Source: CAG-533 sp022779465
GTDB lineage: Bacteria > Bacillota_I > Bacilli_A > RF39 > UBA660
NCBI GenBank assembly: GCA_022779465.1
Contig: JALFTB010000035.1
Location: 1-64,000, forward strand
Direction: 5' to 3'
DNA: 64,000 bases
In this document: positions 57,696 to 64,000 of the stretch, one piece after another
Numbering within the stretch: position 1 is the first letter of the stretch
Layout of the letters: each line of letters begins with the position of its first letter
Translations under genes and position numbers: made by a program
Notes under the pieces: generated by a model
What the model was told of the DNA's origin: nothing
The model's input: only the letters and a program-made list of their open reading frames with translations
The model's database searches: none

Positions 57696-57986
57696 TTACT
57701 CCTCATCTAGTTTAATAATTTGATGTCTTAATATGTTTTCATTAAGTCTAGCTTTACGATCAAATTCAGCAATTGCTTCATGACTAGCTTCAACTGTTAA
57801 TACATAATAAAAACCACTAATTTCTTTTTTGATTGGGTAAGCTAATTCTCTTTGTCCCATATCTTTAGAATTTTCTACTTTACCTTTCATGTCAGTAATA
57901 ATAGATGTTAGAGATTCAACTGTTGATTTAACAACTGATTCTTCTAAAGTAGTTTTTACGATAAACATAATTTCGTATTTGTCCAT
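57696..57986 (-). CDS. rpsF: 30S ribosomal protein S6
   Basis: S6 binds 16S rRNA with S18 on the platform. The 96-residue protein has MDKYEIMFIVKTTLEESVVK, GQRELAYPIKKEISGFYYVL and the C-terminal LNENILRHQIIKLDEE. The ATG at 57986 follows AGGAGG by eight bases. That same AGGAGG pairs with CTCCTT in the leader, so translation is probably controlled by S6:S18 binding. Confidence 0.97.
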   Translation of the reverse strand: MDKYEIMFIVKTTLEESVVKSTVESLTSIITDMKGKVENSKDMGQRELAYPIKKEISGFYYVLTVEASHEAIAEFDRKARLNENILRHQIIKLDEE

Positions 57987-57994
57987 TTTTCTAT

Positions 57995-58037
57995 CCTCCT
58001 TCTGGTCTATTCGGCTTTGTATAACAAAGCAAGGAGC
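57995..58037 (-). ncRNA. S6:S18-binding leader RNA of rpsF
   Basis: CTCCTT (58031-58036 on the minus strand) pairs with the AAGGAG at 57996-58001, which contains the Shine-Dalgarno sequence. Inside are a GCTTTG/CAAAGC hairpin (58014-58019 with 58025-58030) and an unpaired CCGAATAGACCAG bulge. A conserved CCG in that bulge is the signature of the S6:S18 leader motif, which copies the 16S rRNA site and blocks the ribosome binding site when the proteins are in excess. Confidence 0.82.
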
Positions 58038-58052
58038 TTTCGCTCACGCAGT

Positions 58053-58081
58053 ATTATAGCATACACTTTAATTATATGCAA
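58053..58081 (-). promoter_or_regulatory. Promoter of rpsF-ssb-rpsR
   Basis: TTGCAT (58076-58081), 17 bases, TATAAT (58053-58058) with an extended TGC before the -10, on the minus strand. Confidence 0.8.
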
Positions 58082-58111
58082 ATAAAAAAGTGTTAATAAA
58101 TTAGCACTTTT
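58082..58111 (-). terminator. Terminator of the ATP-grasp/ychF operon
   Basis: An AAAAGTG/CACTTTT stem with a partly paired interior and a T-run on the minus strand at the ychF stop. It abuts the rpsF promoter. Confidence 0.75.
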
Positions 58112-59207
58112 AAACATTAAATCTAAAGTAAACAATATCGCCGTCTTGCATAAGATATTCTTTACCTTCTAAACGCATTTTTCCAGCTTCTTTTACTTTT
58201 AATTCGCTGCCGCATTCTTTTAAATCATCAAATGACATTATTTCAGCTTTAATGAATCCTCTTTGGAAATCTGAATGGATAATTCCGGCACATTCTGGTG
58301 CTTTCATTCCTTTTTTAAATGTCCATGCACGGCATTCATCTTTTCCGGATGTAAAGAATGTCTGTAATCCTAATAAATCGTATGTGGCAAATATTAGTTT
58401 ATCTAAACCACTATTTGAAATGCCCATTTCTTTTAGGAATTCAGCTTTGTCATCGTCATTCATTTCAGCTAGTTCACTTTCCATTTTTGCACATACAACT
58501 ATGACACTAGCATTTTCTTTTGAGGCATATTCTGATACCATATCAGTATATTTATTGTGTCCTAAAATAGCATCATCTTCATCAACATTGGCCATATAAA
58601 TAATTGGCTTTAATGTTATTAAGCAAAATGGTTTTAGGACTAGTAATTCATCTTTATCAAATTCTAATCTTCTTAAAGGAATATTATGCATAAGAGCATC
58701 TTCACATTTTTTTAAGGTTGCAAACTCTAGTAATTCTCCTTTATCTTTAGTCATTTCACATTTTTTAGCTATTTTACCAATTCGATTTTGAACTATTTCT
58801 AAGTCACTAATTGCTAATTCTAAATTAATGATTTCAATGTCTCTGATTGGATCTATTTGTCCTTCTACATGAATAATATCTCCATTTTCAAAACATCTTA
58901 CTACTTCAACTATAGCATCTACTTCTCTAATATGACTTAAGAATTTATTTCCTAATCCTTCTCCTTGAGATGCACCCTTTACTAGACCAGCAATATCAGT
59001 AAATTCATAAGTTGTGGGTATTGTTCTTTCTGGCAGATATAGATTTTCTAGATATTCTAATCTTGAATCTGGTACAGTTACTACTCCAACATTTGGATCT
59101 ATTGTAGCAAAAGGATAGTTTGCAGCTAAAATATTCTTTTTAGTTATGGCATTAAATAATGTGCTTTTTCCGACATTTGGTAATCCAACTATTCCTGCTT
59201 TTAACAT
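58110..59207 (-). CDS. ychF: Ribosome-binding ATPase YchF
   Basis: YchF is an Obg-family P-loop protein that prefers ATP and binds the 70S ribosome. The 365-residue protein has GIVGLPNVGKSTLFNAITKK, the G2/G3 region with PTTYEFTDIAGLVKGASQGEG, a NVDE G4-like motif (MANVDED) in place of NKxD, which explains ATP use, and the C-terminal TGS domain (LQTFFTSGKDECRAWTFKKG, GDIVYFRFNV). Upstream is an ATP-grasp gene two bases away; downstream is rpsF, the same order as yyaF-rpsF of Bacillus. Confidence 0.97.
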   Translation of the reverse strand: MLKAGIVGLPNVGKSTLFNAITKKNILAANYPFATIDPNVGVVTVPDSRLEYLENLYLPERTIPTTYEFTDIAGLVKGASQGEGLGNKFLSHIREVDAIVEVVRCFENGDIIHVEGQIDPIRDIEIINLELAISDLEIVQNRIGKIAKKCEMTKDKGELLEFATLKKCEDALMHNIPLRRLEFDKDELLVLKPFCLITLKPIIYMANVDEDDAILGHNKYTDMVSEYASKENASVIVVCAKMESELAEMNDDDKAEFLKEMGISNSGLDKLIFATYDLLGLQTFFTSGKDECRAWTFKKGMKAPECAGIIHSDFQRGFIKAEIMSFDDLKECGSELKVKEAGKMRLEGKEYLMQDGDIVYFRFNV

Positions 59208-59209
59208 TT

Positions 59210-60205
59210 TTATTTCTCACTTTCTAGGATTTCTTTTTTGATTTTTTCTAAATCTGGTTTTACTCCTCTTTTATATAGTACTTGGATGATGTCCATTCCG
59301 GGACCACGGTTTCCTTCAATTAATAATGGGCCGTTGTCTGTTATGGCTACATCCCAACCAACGATGTTTACTTTATCATTAACTTTGGCTGCTTGGCAAG
59401 TCATTTCGACAATTTCTTTCCAGTAAGGTATTTTAAATCCATCTACTTTTATGTGAGTTGCGGATGTATATTCACTTTCATTATTTTTCTTGTCAATTGT
59501 AGGGCCTTCTAATACTCCTTTTTCAATGTTAACTTTTACTCCACATCCGCCTTGGTGAAAATTATCAACAATTGATTTGCCGGAACCAATACGAACTACA
59601 GCAAAAATAACTTCAGCTTTGCCTTTGATACATTTAGTAACTACTCTTACTGTGTTTATACTGTTTGGGCTTAGTTTTGACCATTCTTTGTTTTGAATTA
59701 CTAGTTCTTCAATAAGACAATTATCTTTTTTTAGATTTTCGTAGAATTCATTTATGTCTTTAATATCTTTTGTATCTATTTTTTCAACATTAGCTCCACC
59801 TAAACCAGTTATAGGTTTTCTTACTACTGAATCATGACTTTCAATAAACTTTTTTACTTTAGGTAGACCATCGTCATAACTTACACATTTTCTTTTAGTA
59901 AATTTTTTAAAATTTTTATGAAAATTTACTTTATTTGAGAAAAATGGAGCATATTCCCAGTTGGCTGCTAAACGATAAAATTCATGTTGATAGCCAATTG
60001 TTGCATATTCTTTTCTTTCTTTCCATGATTTGTCATAAAATTTATAATTTACATAATCTTGTAAGCCCGATTTACAAACTAAGCAAGATAATCCAGTATC
60101 AATAAACATTAATATTGGACTTTTACCATTTGTTTTTGATAAAACTTTTAAATCATTATAGTATCTTTTATAGTTTCCTTTTAGGGCAAATTTTAATAAT
60201 CCCAT
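59210..60205 (-). CDS. ATP-grasp protein of the sugar-transfer-associated family
   Basis: I start it at the ATG at 60205 (MGLLKFALKGNYKRY, 331 aa) because AGGAGTG lies six bases upstream; a GTG-initiated frame to 60214 would include that site. The family core (PF14397-like) is visible: SHDSVVRKPITGLGGANVEK binds ATP, IEELVIQNKEWSKLSPNSIN with TVRVVT follows, then GCGVKVNIEKGVL and the metal-binding VGWDVAITDNGPLLIEGNRG. Such enzymes join a carboxylate to an amine and often sit in capsule or sugar-decoration clusters. No such cluster is here; the substrate is unknown. Confidence 0.85.
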   Translation of the reverse strand: MGLLKFALKGNYKRYYNDLKVLSKTNGKSPILMFIDTGLSCLVCKSGLQDYVNYKFYDKSWKERKEYATIGYQHEFYRLAANWEYAPFFSNKVNFHKNFKKFTKRKCVSYDDGLPKVKKFIESHDSVVRKPITGLGGANVEKIDTKDIKDINEFYENLKKDNCLIEELVIQNKEWSKLSPNSINTVRVVTKCIKGKAEVIFAVVRIGSGKSIVDNFHQGGCGVKVNIEKGVLEGPTIDKKNNESEYTSATHIKVDGFKIPYWKEIVEMTCQAAKVNDKVNIVGWDVAITDNGPLLIEGNRGPGMDIIQVLYKRGVKPDLEKIKKEILESEK

Positions 60206-60240
60206 AGTTATCACTCCTATGTTTTAGTATATCATATTTT

Positions 60241-60270
60241 GAAAAAAAGATTGACATAACGTCAATCTTA
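60241..60270 (-). terminator. Terminator of the Abi/HtrA unit
   Basis: A 9-bp perfect stem (AAGATTGAC with GTCAATCTT) with a 5-base loop and seven T on the minus strand at the HtrA stop. Confidence 0.85.
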
Positions 60271-61377
60271 ATTTGCTTTTTCAGTTAATTTAATATTTAA
60301 AGTTTCTTCTTTTGTTCCTCTTATTATTGTTACTTTTACTTTGTCACCAACACTATATGTATATAAATAGTATTTTAAGAATGATGAATTTTTGATATCG
60401 TGATCGCCAAATTTAGTAATTACATCGCCTTGTTTAAAGCCCGCGTTATCGGCAACGCTTCCTTTTTGGACGTATGCAACTACAGCACCTTCTTTAATAG
60501 ATGAATTAATACTAAAGCCGTATTGGTACATAGCTTCGGTATTATTAATATCAACAAATCCTATTCCTAATAATGGTCTTTCAATTTTTCCATCAGTAAT
60601 AATGTTTTCAGCAACTTTAGTAGCATCTTCAATTGGAATAGCGAAGCCCATTCCTTCAACTCCACTACTTACTAATTTCATATTAGTAATTCCGATTACT
60701 TCTCCGTTAGAGTTAGCAATTGGTCCACCTGAGTTTCCAGAGTTTATTGCAGCATCGGTTTGAATAACTTTCATAACCCAACTATTTGTATTATTGCTTC
60801 CTGAATTTACTTCTACTAAACGGTCTTTACCACTTAGGATTCCTCTGGTTACAGTCCAAGAGTATTCTGATTCTAAAGGTGCACCGATAGTAAATACTGT
60901 ATCTCCTAATCTTGCTTTTTCTGAAGAACCTAAGTCAGCAACTTTAATAATTTTATCTTTATCTATTGATAATACAGCGATATCTGCATATTCATCTGAT
61001 CCAACTACTTTAACATCGTATGTCTTATCATTTGTAAATTTAACTTTTATTGTGTCATAGCCAGATACAACGTGATGATTTGTTAAGATGTATGCAGTAT
61101 TACCTTCTACTTTATAAACAAAACCTGTTCCACTACTTTGTAAATATCCTTTTTTGTAGCTTCCTACAACTACAACTGAGTCATATAATTTTTCTACTGC
61201 ATCTGCTATCCCATTTTCATTTATTGTTACTTCTTTTTCTAGCTTATTAACTACTGTTTGGCTAAATAAACCATGTTCAGTAATGAAGTAATACATTACA
61301 CCAGCGCCTAATAATAAACATACTGTAGCGATTATTGGTATTATTATTCTGTTATTGTTTTTACTTTTCTTTTCCAC
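60268..61377 (-). CDS. HtrA/DegP-like trypsin-type serine protease
   Basis: This is a membrane-anchored quality-control protease. A GTG at 61377 preceded by GAAGGTGA is the start (369 aa). A membrane helix spans about residues 9-32. The S1C protease domain has the triad His 102 (ILTNHHVVSG), Asp 132 (YADIAVL) and Ser 216 (NSGNSGGPI). One PDZ domain follows at about 275-365 (VVAYVQKGSVADNAGFKQGD). No transpeptidase or LysM part is fused. In the Bacillus origin region htrC lies beside walJ; here it is about 9 kb away. The Abi gene lies 10 bases upstream. Confidence 0.94.
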   Translation of the reverse strand: MEKKSKNNNRIIIPIIATVCLLLGAGVMYYFITEHGLFSQTVVNKLEKEVTINENGIADAVEKLYDSVVVVGSYKKGYLQSSGTGFVYKVEGNTAYILTNHHVVSGYDTIKVKFTNDKTYDVKVVGSDEYADIAVLSIDKDKIIKVADLGSSEKARLGDTVFTIGAPLESEYSWTVTRGILSGKDRLVEVNSGSNNTNSWVMKVIQTDAAINSGNSGGPIANSNGEVIGITNMKLVSSGVEGMGFAIPIEDATKVAENIITDGKIERPLLGIGFVDINNTEAMYQYGFSINSSIKEGAVVAYVQKGSVADNAGFKQGDVITKFGDHDIKNSSFLKYYLYTYSVGDKVKVTIIRGTKEETLNIKLTEKAN

Positions 61378-61387
61378 ATTTTCACCT

Positions 61388-62317
61388 TCAATAATTTAAA
61401 ATATCTTTGTAATTTACTGGAAATCCCATCGTTTCCAATACTTTATTTACACTTATTGTGTGTAATTTTCCAGCAAGTATATCTAACTCATAACTAAATT
61501 CACTAACTAATAATCTAAATTCATCTGGTCTTAATAATCTTTTTAATATTATTATTAAAGCGAATAAATCATCTTTACCGTATATGTATTCTCCATCTAG
61601 AATTGGAATATCAAGTGCTGCGTGATATTTTGTATCACCAATTTCTTTTTGAGTCCGATGATCTAACAAGATATCTTCATGAGCACATAAATTACGGTAA
61701 TTAGCAAGTATTGGTAAATATGTTATAAGATTTTCAACACTTACATTGTAAATATCTGATATTGCTTCTTGATCTGCTCTTTTCATAATGGTAAATAATT
61801 CACTAACTATTCCGAATGACAGAACTTTAACGACAACCCATAATGGAACATATCCATAATTATTTATATAATGGCTAGTAGCTGCATGTTGTGAACCGTT
61901 AATTCTAATTTGTCTTTTCATCTTTTTTAACAGGTCATTAACTTGACGTTGTTTTTCGGGATTACTGGTAAAGTTAGAACTTTTTAAATAGTCTTTTTCA
62001 CGATAACCATATTGTTTTGATAATTGATATGAGAAAATACTTTTCATATTATTTTCAATAATAAGTAAATTTTTAAATATTATGTTTCTTATTTGACGGT
62101 CAAAGTTAAATACTGCATACAATTCCTTAAAATTAGTATTTGGAAGAAATTGTCTATTAACATTGCTTTTAAAAAATAAGAAACGATATCCACTTAAAAA
62201 GAAATAATTTTCTCTTATCAAAATATCTTTAGCAAAATCAATATCATCTATAATCATGCCTTTATTTTGAAGTATTAATATTTGCTCATCAATTGTTCTA
62301 AATACTTTTACTTTCAT
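61388..62317 (-). CDS. Abi family protein (Abi_2, HEPN-type)
   Basis: The 309-residue protein has the Abi_2 (AbiD/AbiF) order: TIDEQILILQNKGMIIDDID, then ENYFFLSGYRFLFFK, FKELYAVFNFDRQIRNIIFK and LIIENNMKSIFSYQLSKQYG. Late in the chain PILANYRNLCAHED gives the R-x4-H motif (Arg 208, His 213) typical of HEPN ribonucleases. Family members stop phage growth by RNA cleavage or act with a toxin-antitoxin partner. No antitoxin, phage or mobile-element gene flanks it, and it is followed closely by the HtrA gene. Confidence 0.9.
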   Translation of the reverse strand: MKVKVFRTIDEQILILQNKGMIIDDIDFAKDILIRENYFFLSGYRFLFFKSNVNRQFLPNTNFKELYAVFNFDRQIRNIIFKNLLIIENNMKSIFSYQLSKQYGYREKDYLKSSNFTSNPEKQRQVNDLLKKMKRQIRINGSQHAATSHYINNYGYVPLWVVVKVLSFGIVSELFTIMKRADQEAISDIYNVSVENLITYLPILANYRNLCAHEDILLDHRTQKEIGDTKYHAALDIPILDGEYIYGKDDLFALIIILKRLLRPDEFRLLVSEFSYELDILAGKLHTISVNKVLETMGFPVNYKDILNY

Positions 62318-62393
62318 TATTCCACCTATTATAGAATTATATCACATATTGCACTTAAATAATACTTGTTTAATATGAAAAATTTATGAAATA

Positions 62394-63050
62394 TTAACTA
62401 AAATACTTAATTATTGATTGAGTTATAACTGCAGATAATTCTTTTTGGTATTTGGGATTTGTTAAATTTGTTAAATCTTTTTTATTTGATAAAAAGCCAC
62501 ATTCAACTAAGATTCCTGGTATGTTTAACTTATTATACATATAAGTATTGGTAGTTATTTTTATTTTACGTTTTGAATTGGTAAATCTATTTAAGTCTTC
62601 TTGTATTGTCTTGGCTATTTTTTCATTTTTGGAATTTGCATTTGAATAAAAAACTTGAGGACCATAATATTTGGGATTTGAATAATTATTTTGATGAACT
62701 GAAATATACATATCAGCATTAGAATTATTAATTAATGCGATTCTGCTATCAAAATCACTTTTTTTACGCCTGGTAGCATTTGGTTTACTTAAATCAGCAT
62801 CATCGGTTCTAGTTAATAATACTACTGCTCCAACATTTTCTAATTCTTTTTTTAATTTGTAAGTTATTGCTAAATTGATGTCTTTTTCTTTTATTTCATT
62901 TGCTGATGCTCCAGCATCTTTACCACCATGGCCACTATCAATAATTATAGTTTTTCCAACTAGAGGAAAGTTTGTTACATTAGCTTTAACTTTAAATATT
63001 GTTAATATAATAAAACAAGTAATTAATAATATTATTAATATTTTCTTCAT
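62394..63050 (-). CDS. cwlD: N-acetylmuramoyl-L-alanine amidase, CwlD-like
   Basis: This zinc amidase (Amidase_3) cuts the lactyl-peptide bond of peptidoglycan. The 218-residue protein has an N-terminal membrane or signal helix (about 3-20), VGKTIIIDSGHGGKDAGASA with the zinc His 41, the Glu in NEIKEKDINL, the late SVHQN histidine and the catalytic Glu in ILVECGFLSNKKD. Single-domain membrane-anchored amidases with LxGKTIxIDxGHGGxDxGA and EKDINL are typical of CwlD, which prepares spore cortex peptidoglycan. The name is moderately supported; a vegetative amidase is the alternative. Confidence 0.78.
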   Translation of the reverse strand: MKKILIILLITCFIILTIFKVKANVTNFPLVGKTIIIDSGHGGKDAGASANEIKEKDINLAITYKLKKELENVGAVVLLTRTDDADLSKPNATRRKKSDFDSRIALINNSNADMYISVHQNNYSNPKYYGPQVFYSNANSKNEKIAKTIQEDLNRFTNSKRKIKITTNTYMYNKLNIPGILVECGFLSNKKDLTNLTNPKYQKELSAVITQSIIKYFS

Positions 63051-63062
63051 ACTTTATTGTAT

Positions 63063-63091
63063 TAAAAAAATGACAAAATAATGTCATTTTA
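63063..63091 (-). terminator. Terminator of the prfB-yitT unit
   Basis: An AAAATGACA/TGTCATTTT stem with a 6-base loop and seven T on the minus strand, overlapping the end of the YitT gene. Confidence 0.85.
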
Positions 63092-63932
63092 ATTGTTTTT
63101 CTTTTTTTAGAGTTACATTTTTATTTAATGATTCATATGTATCAATAATTGAAATAAAGGCATTAGGATCGATAATACTTATACCTTCTCTAATACGATA
63201 ATAATCTTTTGTATCGATTACTGACATAATGATTTTGCTTTTTTGATTGGAATATCCACCTTTTACACTGAATTCTGTATAATCATAGTTTAAATCATTA
63301 ATAATATAGTTTTTAACTTCTTTTTCTTTTTCAGTTATGATAAAGAATGTTTTTGAAGAACTAACACCAATTTTAGATTTTGTAGCTAAATAGTGAATCA
63401 TAAATACAGTGATAGCACTATATACCATAAAATTAAAATCTAATGTAATAAATGTCAGAATTAAAATAATTGCTTCAACTATATAAGTAAATATTCTATT
63501 TCTAACTTTTTGAATGCCATGAATTAAGTCTTGAATGATTTCTAAACCACCAATACGATAACCTTCTTTATAAATCATATTATTACCGTATCCAGTTAGG
63601 AAGGCACCAGTTATGACCGCTATGATTGTTTCCATTTGCTCCATTATTTGAATGTTATTATATTGATCAAAAATATATATAAATATTGGAATTAAAATAC
63701 TAGGAATTAAATATCTTTTTGCTCCTTTAGTACCTGAAATTATATAACTGATAGTTAAAAAGAAAAGATTAAATATTAAAATAAATATTGATGGTTCACA
63801 ATTAAATTTAAAATTTAATAATTCTCCAATTCCAAATATTCCATTTGATACTATTTTGTATGGAAGAAATATAAAACTATATGATAGTGCGATTATTAGT
63901 GATCCTATGACTAAATTAAAATACTTTTTCAT
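63084..63932 (-). CDS. YitT family membrane protein
   Basis: The 282-residue protein has five or six hydrophobic segments of the YitT_membrane type, including FLPYKIVSNGIFGIGELLNF and AFLTGYGNNMIYKEGYRIGG then LEIIQDLI. The C-terminal cytoplasmic DUF2179 domain (about 195-280) includes YTEFSVKGGYSNQKSKIIMS and REGISIIDPNAFISI. The substrate is unknown. It begins three bases after the prfB stop, the same pairing as prfB-yvjA in Bacillus. Confidence 0.9.
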   Translation of the reverse strand: MKKYFNLVIGSLIIALSYSFIFLPYKIVSNGIFGIGELLNFKFNCEPSIFILIFNLFFLTISYIISGTKGAKRYLIPSILIPIFIYIFDQYNNIQIMEQMETIIAVITGAFLTGYGNNMIYKEGYRIGGLEIIQDLIHGIQKVRNRIFTYIVEAIILILTFITLDFNFMVYSAITVFMIHYLATKSKIGVSSSKTFFIITEKEKEVKNYIINDLNYDYTEFSVKGGYSNQKSKIIMSVIDTKDYYRIREGISIIDPNAFISIIDTYESLNKNVTLKKEKQLK

Positions 63933-63935
63933 TTT

Positions 63936-64000
63936 TTACCTCTTTATTCTTAAATAAGCTTCCATGAATGGAAGTATATTACCATTTAACACCCCATCTG
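63936..64000 (-). CDS. prfB: Peptide chain release factor 2, last 21 codons
   Basis: Only the 3' end lies in the window. The frame reads DGVLNGNILPFMEAYLRIKR then TAA, matching the conserved RF2 ending (V-x-D-G-x-L-x-x-F-I-E-A-Y-L). RF2 reads UAA and UGA stop codons. The following yitT gene, with its AGAGG site inside the last prfB codons, supports the call. The programmed frameshift region is outside the window. Confidence 0.8.
   Translation of the reverse strand, partial: DGVLNGNILPFMEAYLRIKR

Noticed and set aside
1..64000. Alternative genetic code with TGA as tryptophan, as in Mycoplasma
   Set aside because: Tryptophans in conserved positions use TGG and TGA is not required inside any gene.
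1..64000. tRNA or rRNA genes
   Set aside because: I looked through the intergenic gaps for tRNA arms (GGTTC-A-TCC with a matching acceptor) and rRNA landmarks and saw none; the GTGGTACCAC sequences belong to T-boxes.

Overview
The window is AT-rich, densely packed bacterial DNA from a low-GC Firmicutes-like cell. Gene content and order point to the class Bacilli: the str and rpl blocks, mrnC-rlmB-sigma-secE-nusG, uvrA-holin_4_2-lgt, pcrA-ligA, ychF-rpsF-ssb-rpsR, rplI-dnaB and prfB-yitT all follow Bacillus-like neighbourhoods. Several partners usually found there are absent (rpmG, rae1, hprK, ecfT, walRK, camS), which suggests a streamlined genome such as an uncultured gut Bacilli lineage (RF39 or Erysipelotrichales-like). 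That placement is inference. Tryptophan is read from TGG and TGA is not needed as a sense codon, so the code is standard. All but three genes (rnr, gerQ and a LemA-like gene) lie on the minus strand.

Layout on the plus coordinate. 1-3.5 kb: str operon (tuf cut by the window edge, fusA, rpsG, rpsL). 3.6-4.2 kb: a two-gene cassette of small membrane proteins, one prepilin-like. 4.3-8.4 kb: rplL-rplJ with an L10 leader and attenuator, rplA-rplK, a tandem pair of HNH-like genes, then nusG-secE. 8.5-10.1 kb: SigH-like sigma factor, rlmB, mrnC. 10.1-11.9 kb: a collagen-like protein and its glycosyltransferase. 12-21 kb: a thioredoxin-reductase-like flavoprotein, lgt, a small membrane protein, uvrA, an OB-fold membrane protein, a dihydrouridine synthase, pduL and a fused ABC exporter. 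21-26.9 kb: phospholipid and wall lipid enzymes, truA and two degenerate EcfA-like ATPases. 26.9-32.3 kb: S41 protease, YihY and a GGDEF protein. 32.3-39.8 kb: ligA, pcrA, an XRE/ImmA-like regulator and rnr. 39.8-47.3 kb: pheST and lysS, each behind a T-box, with a lipoprotein and a YfcC transporter between. 47.3-50 kb: gerQ, an MBL hydrolase, a LemA-like protein and a 565-base gene-free stretch. 50-55.3 kb: one long operon rplI-dnaB-M23 peptidase-walJ-rlmH-nudix-membrane protein-ung. 55.4-64 kb: ABC-F, rpsR-ssb-rpsF behind an S6:S18 leader, ychF, ATP-grasp, HtrA, Abi/HEPN, a CwlD-like amidase, YitT and the last 21 codons of prfB.

Most of the window is translation, replication and envelope housekeeping with readable cis-regulation: many TTGACA/TATAAT-like promoters with 17-base spacers, intrinsic terminators after nearly every operon, two T-boxes and three ribosomal-protein leader structures.

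The most unusual signal is a set of spore-coat-like genes in this streamlined setting. GerQ and a collagen-like/glycosyltransferase pair sit 36 kb apart, yet share almost the same promoter-to-RBS sequence (CATA-N3/4-TATATAGAGGTGA), which resembles Bacillus mother-cell sigma-E/K promoters. A CwlD-like amidase and a SigH-like sigma factor are in the same window. The other main oddities are an eroded EcfA1/EcfA2 pair with no ecfT, a TrxB lacking the usual NADPH motif, a HAD-GtrA fusion, an ImmA-like regulator without its zinc motif, a GGDEF protein with a broken active site, and a possible structured RNA at about 48.97-49.30 kb.
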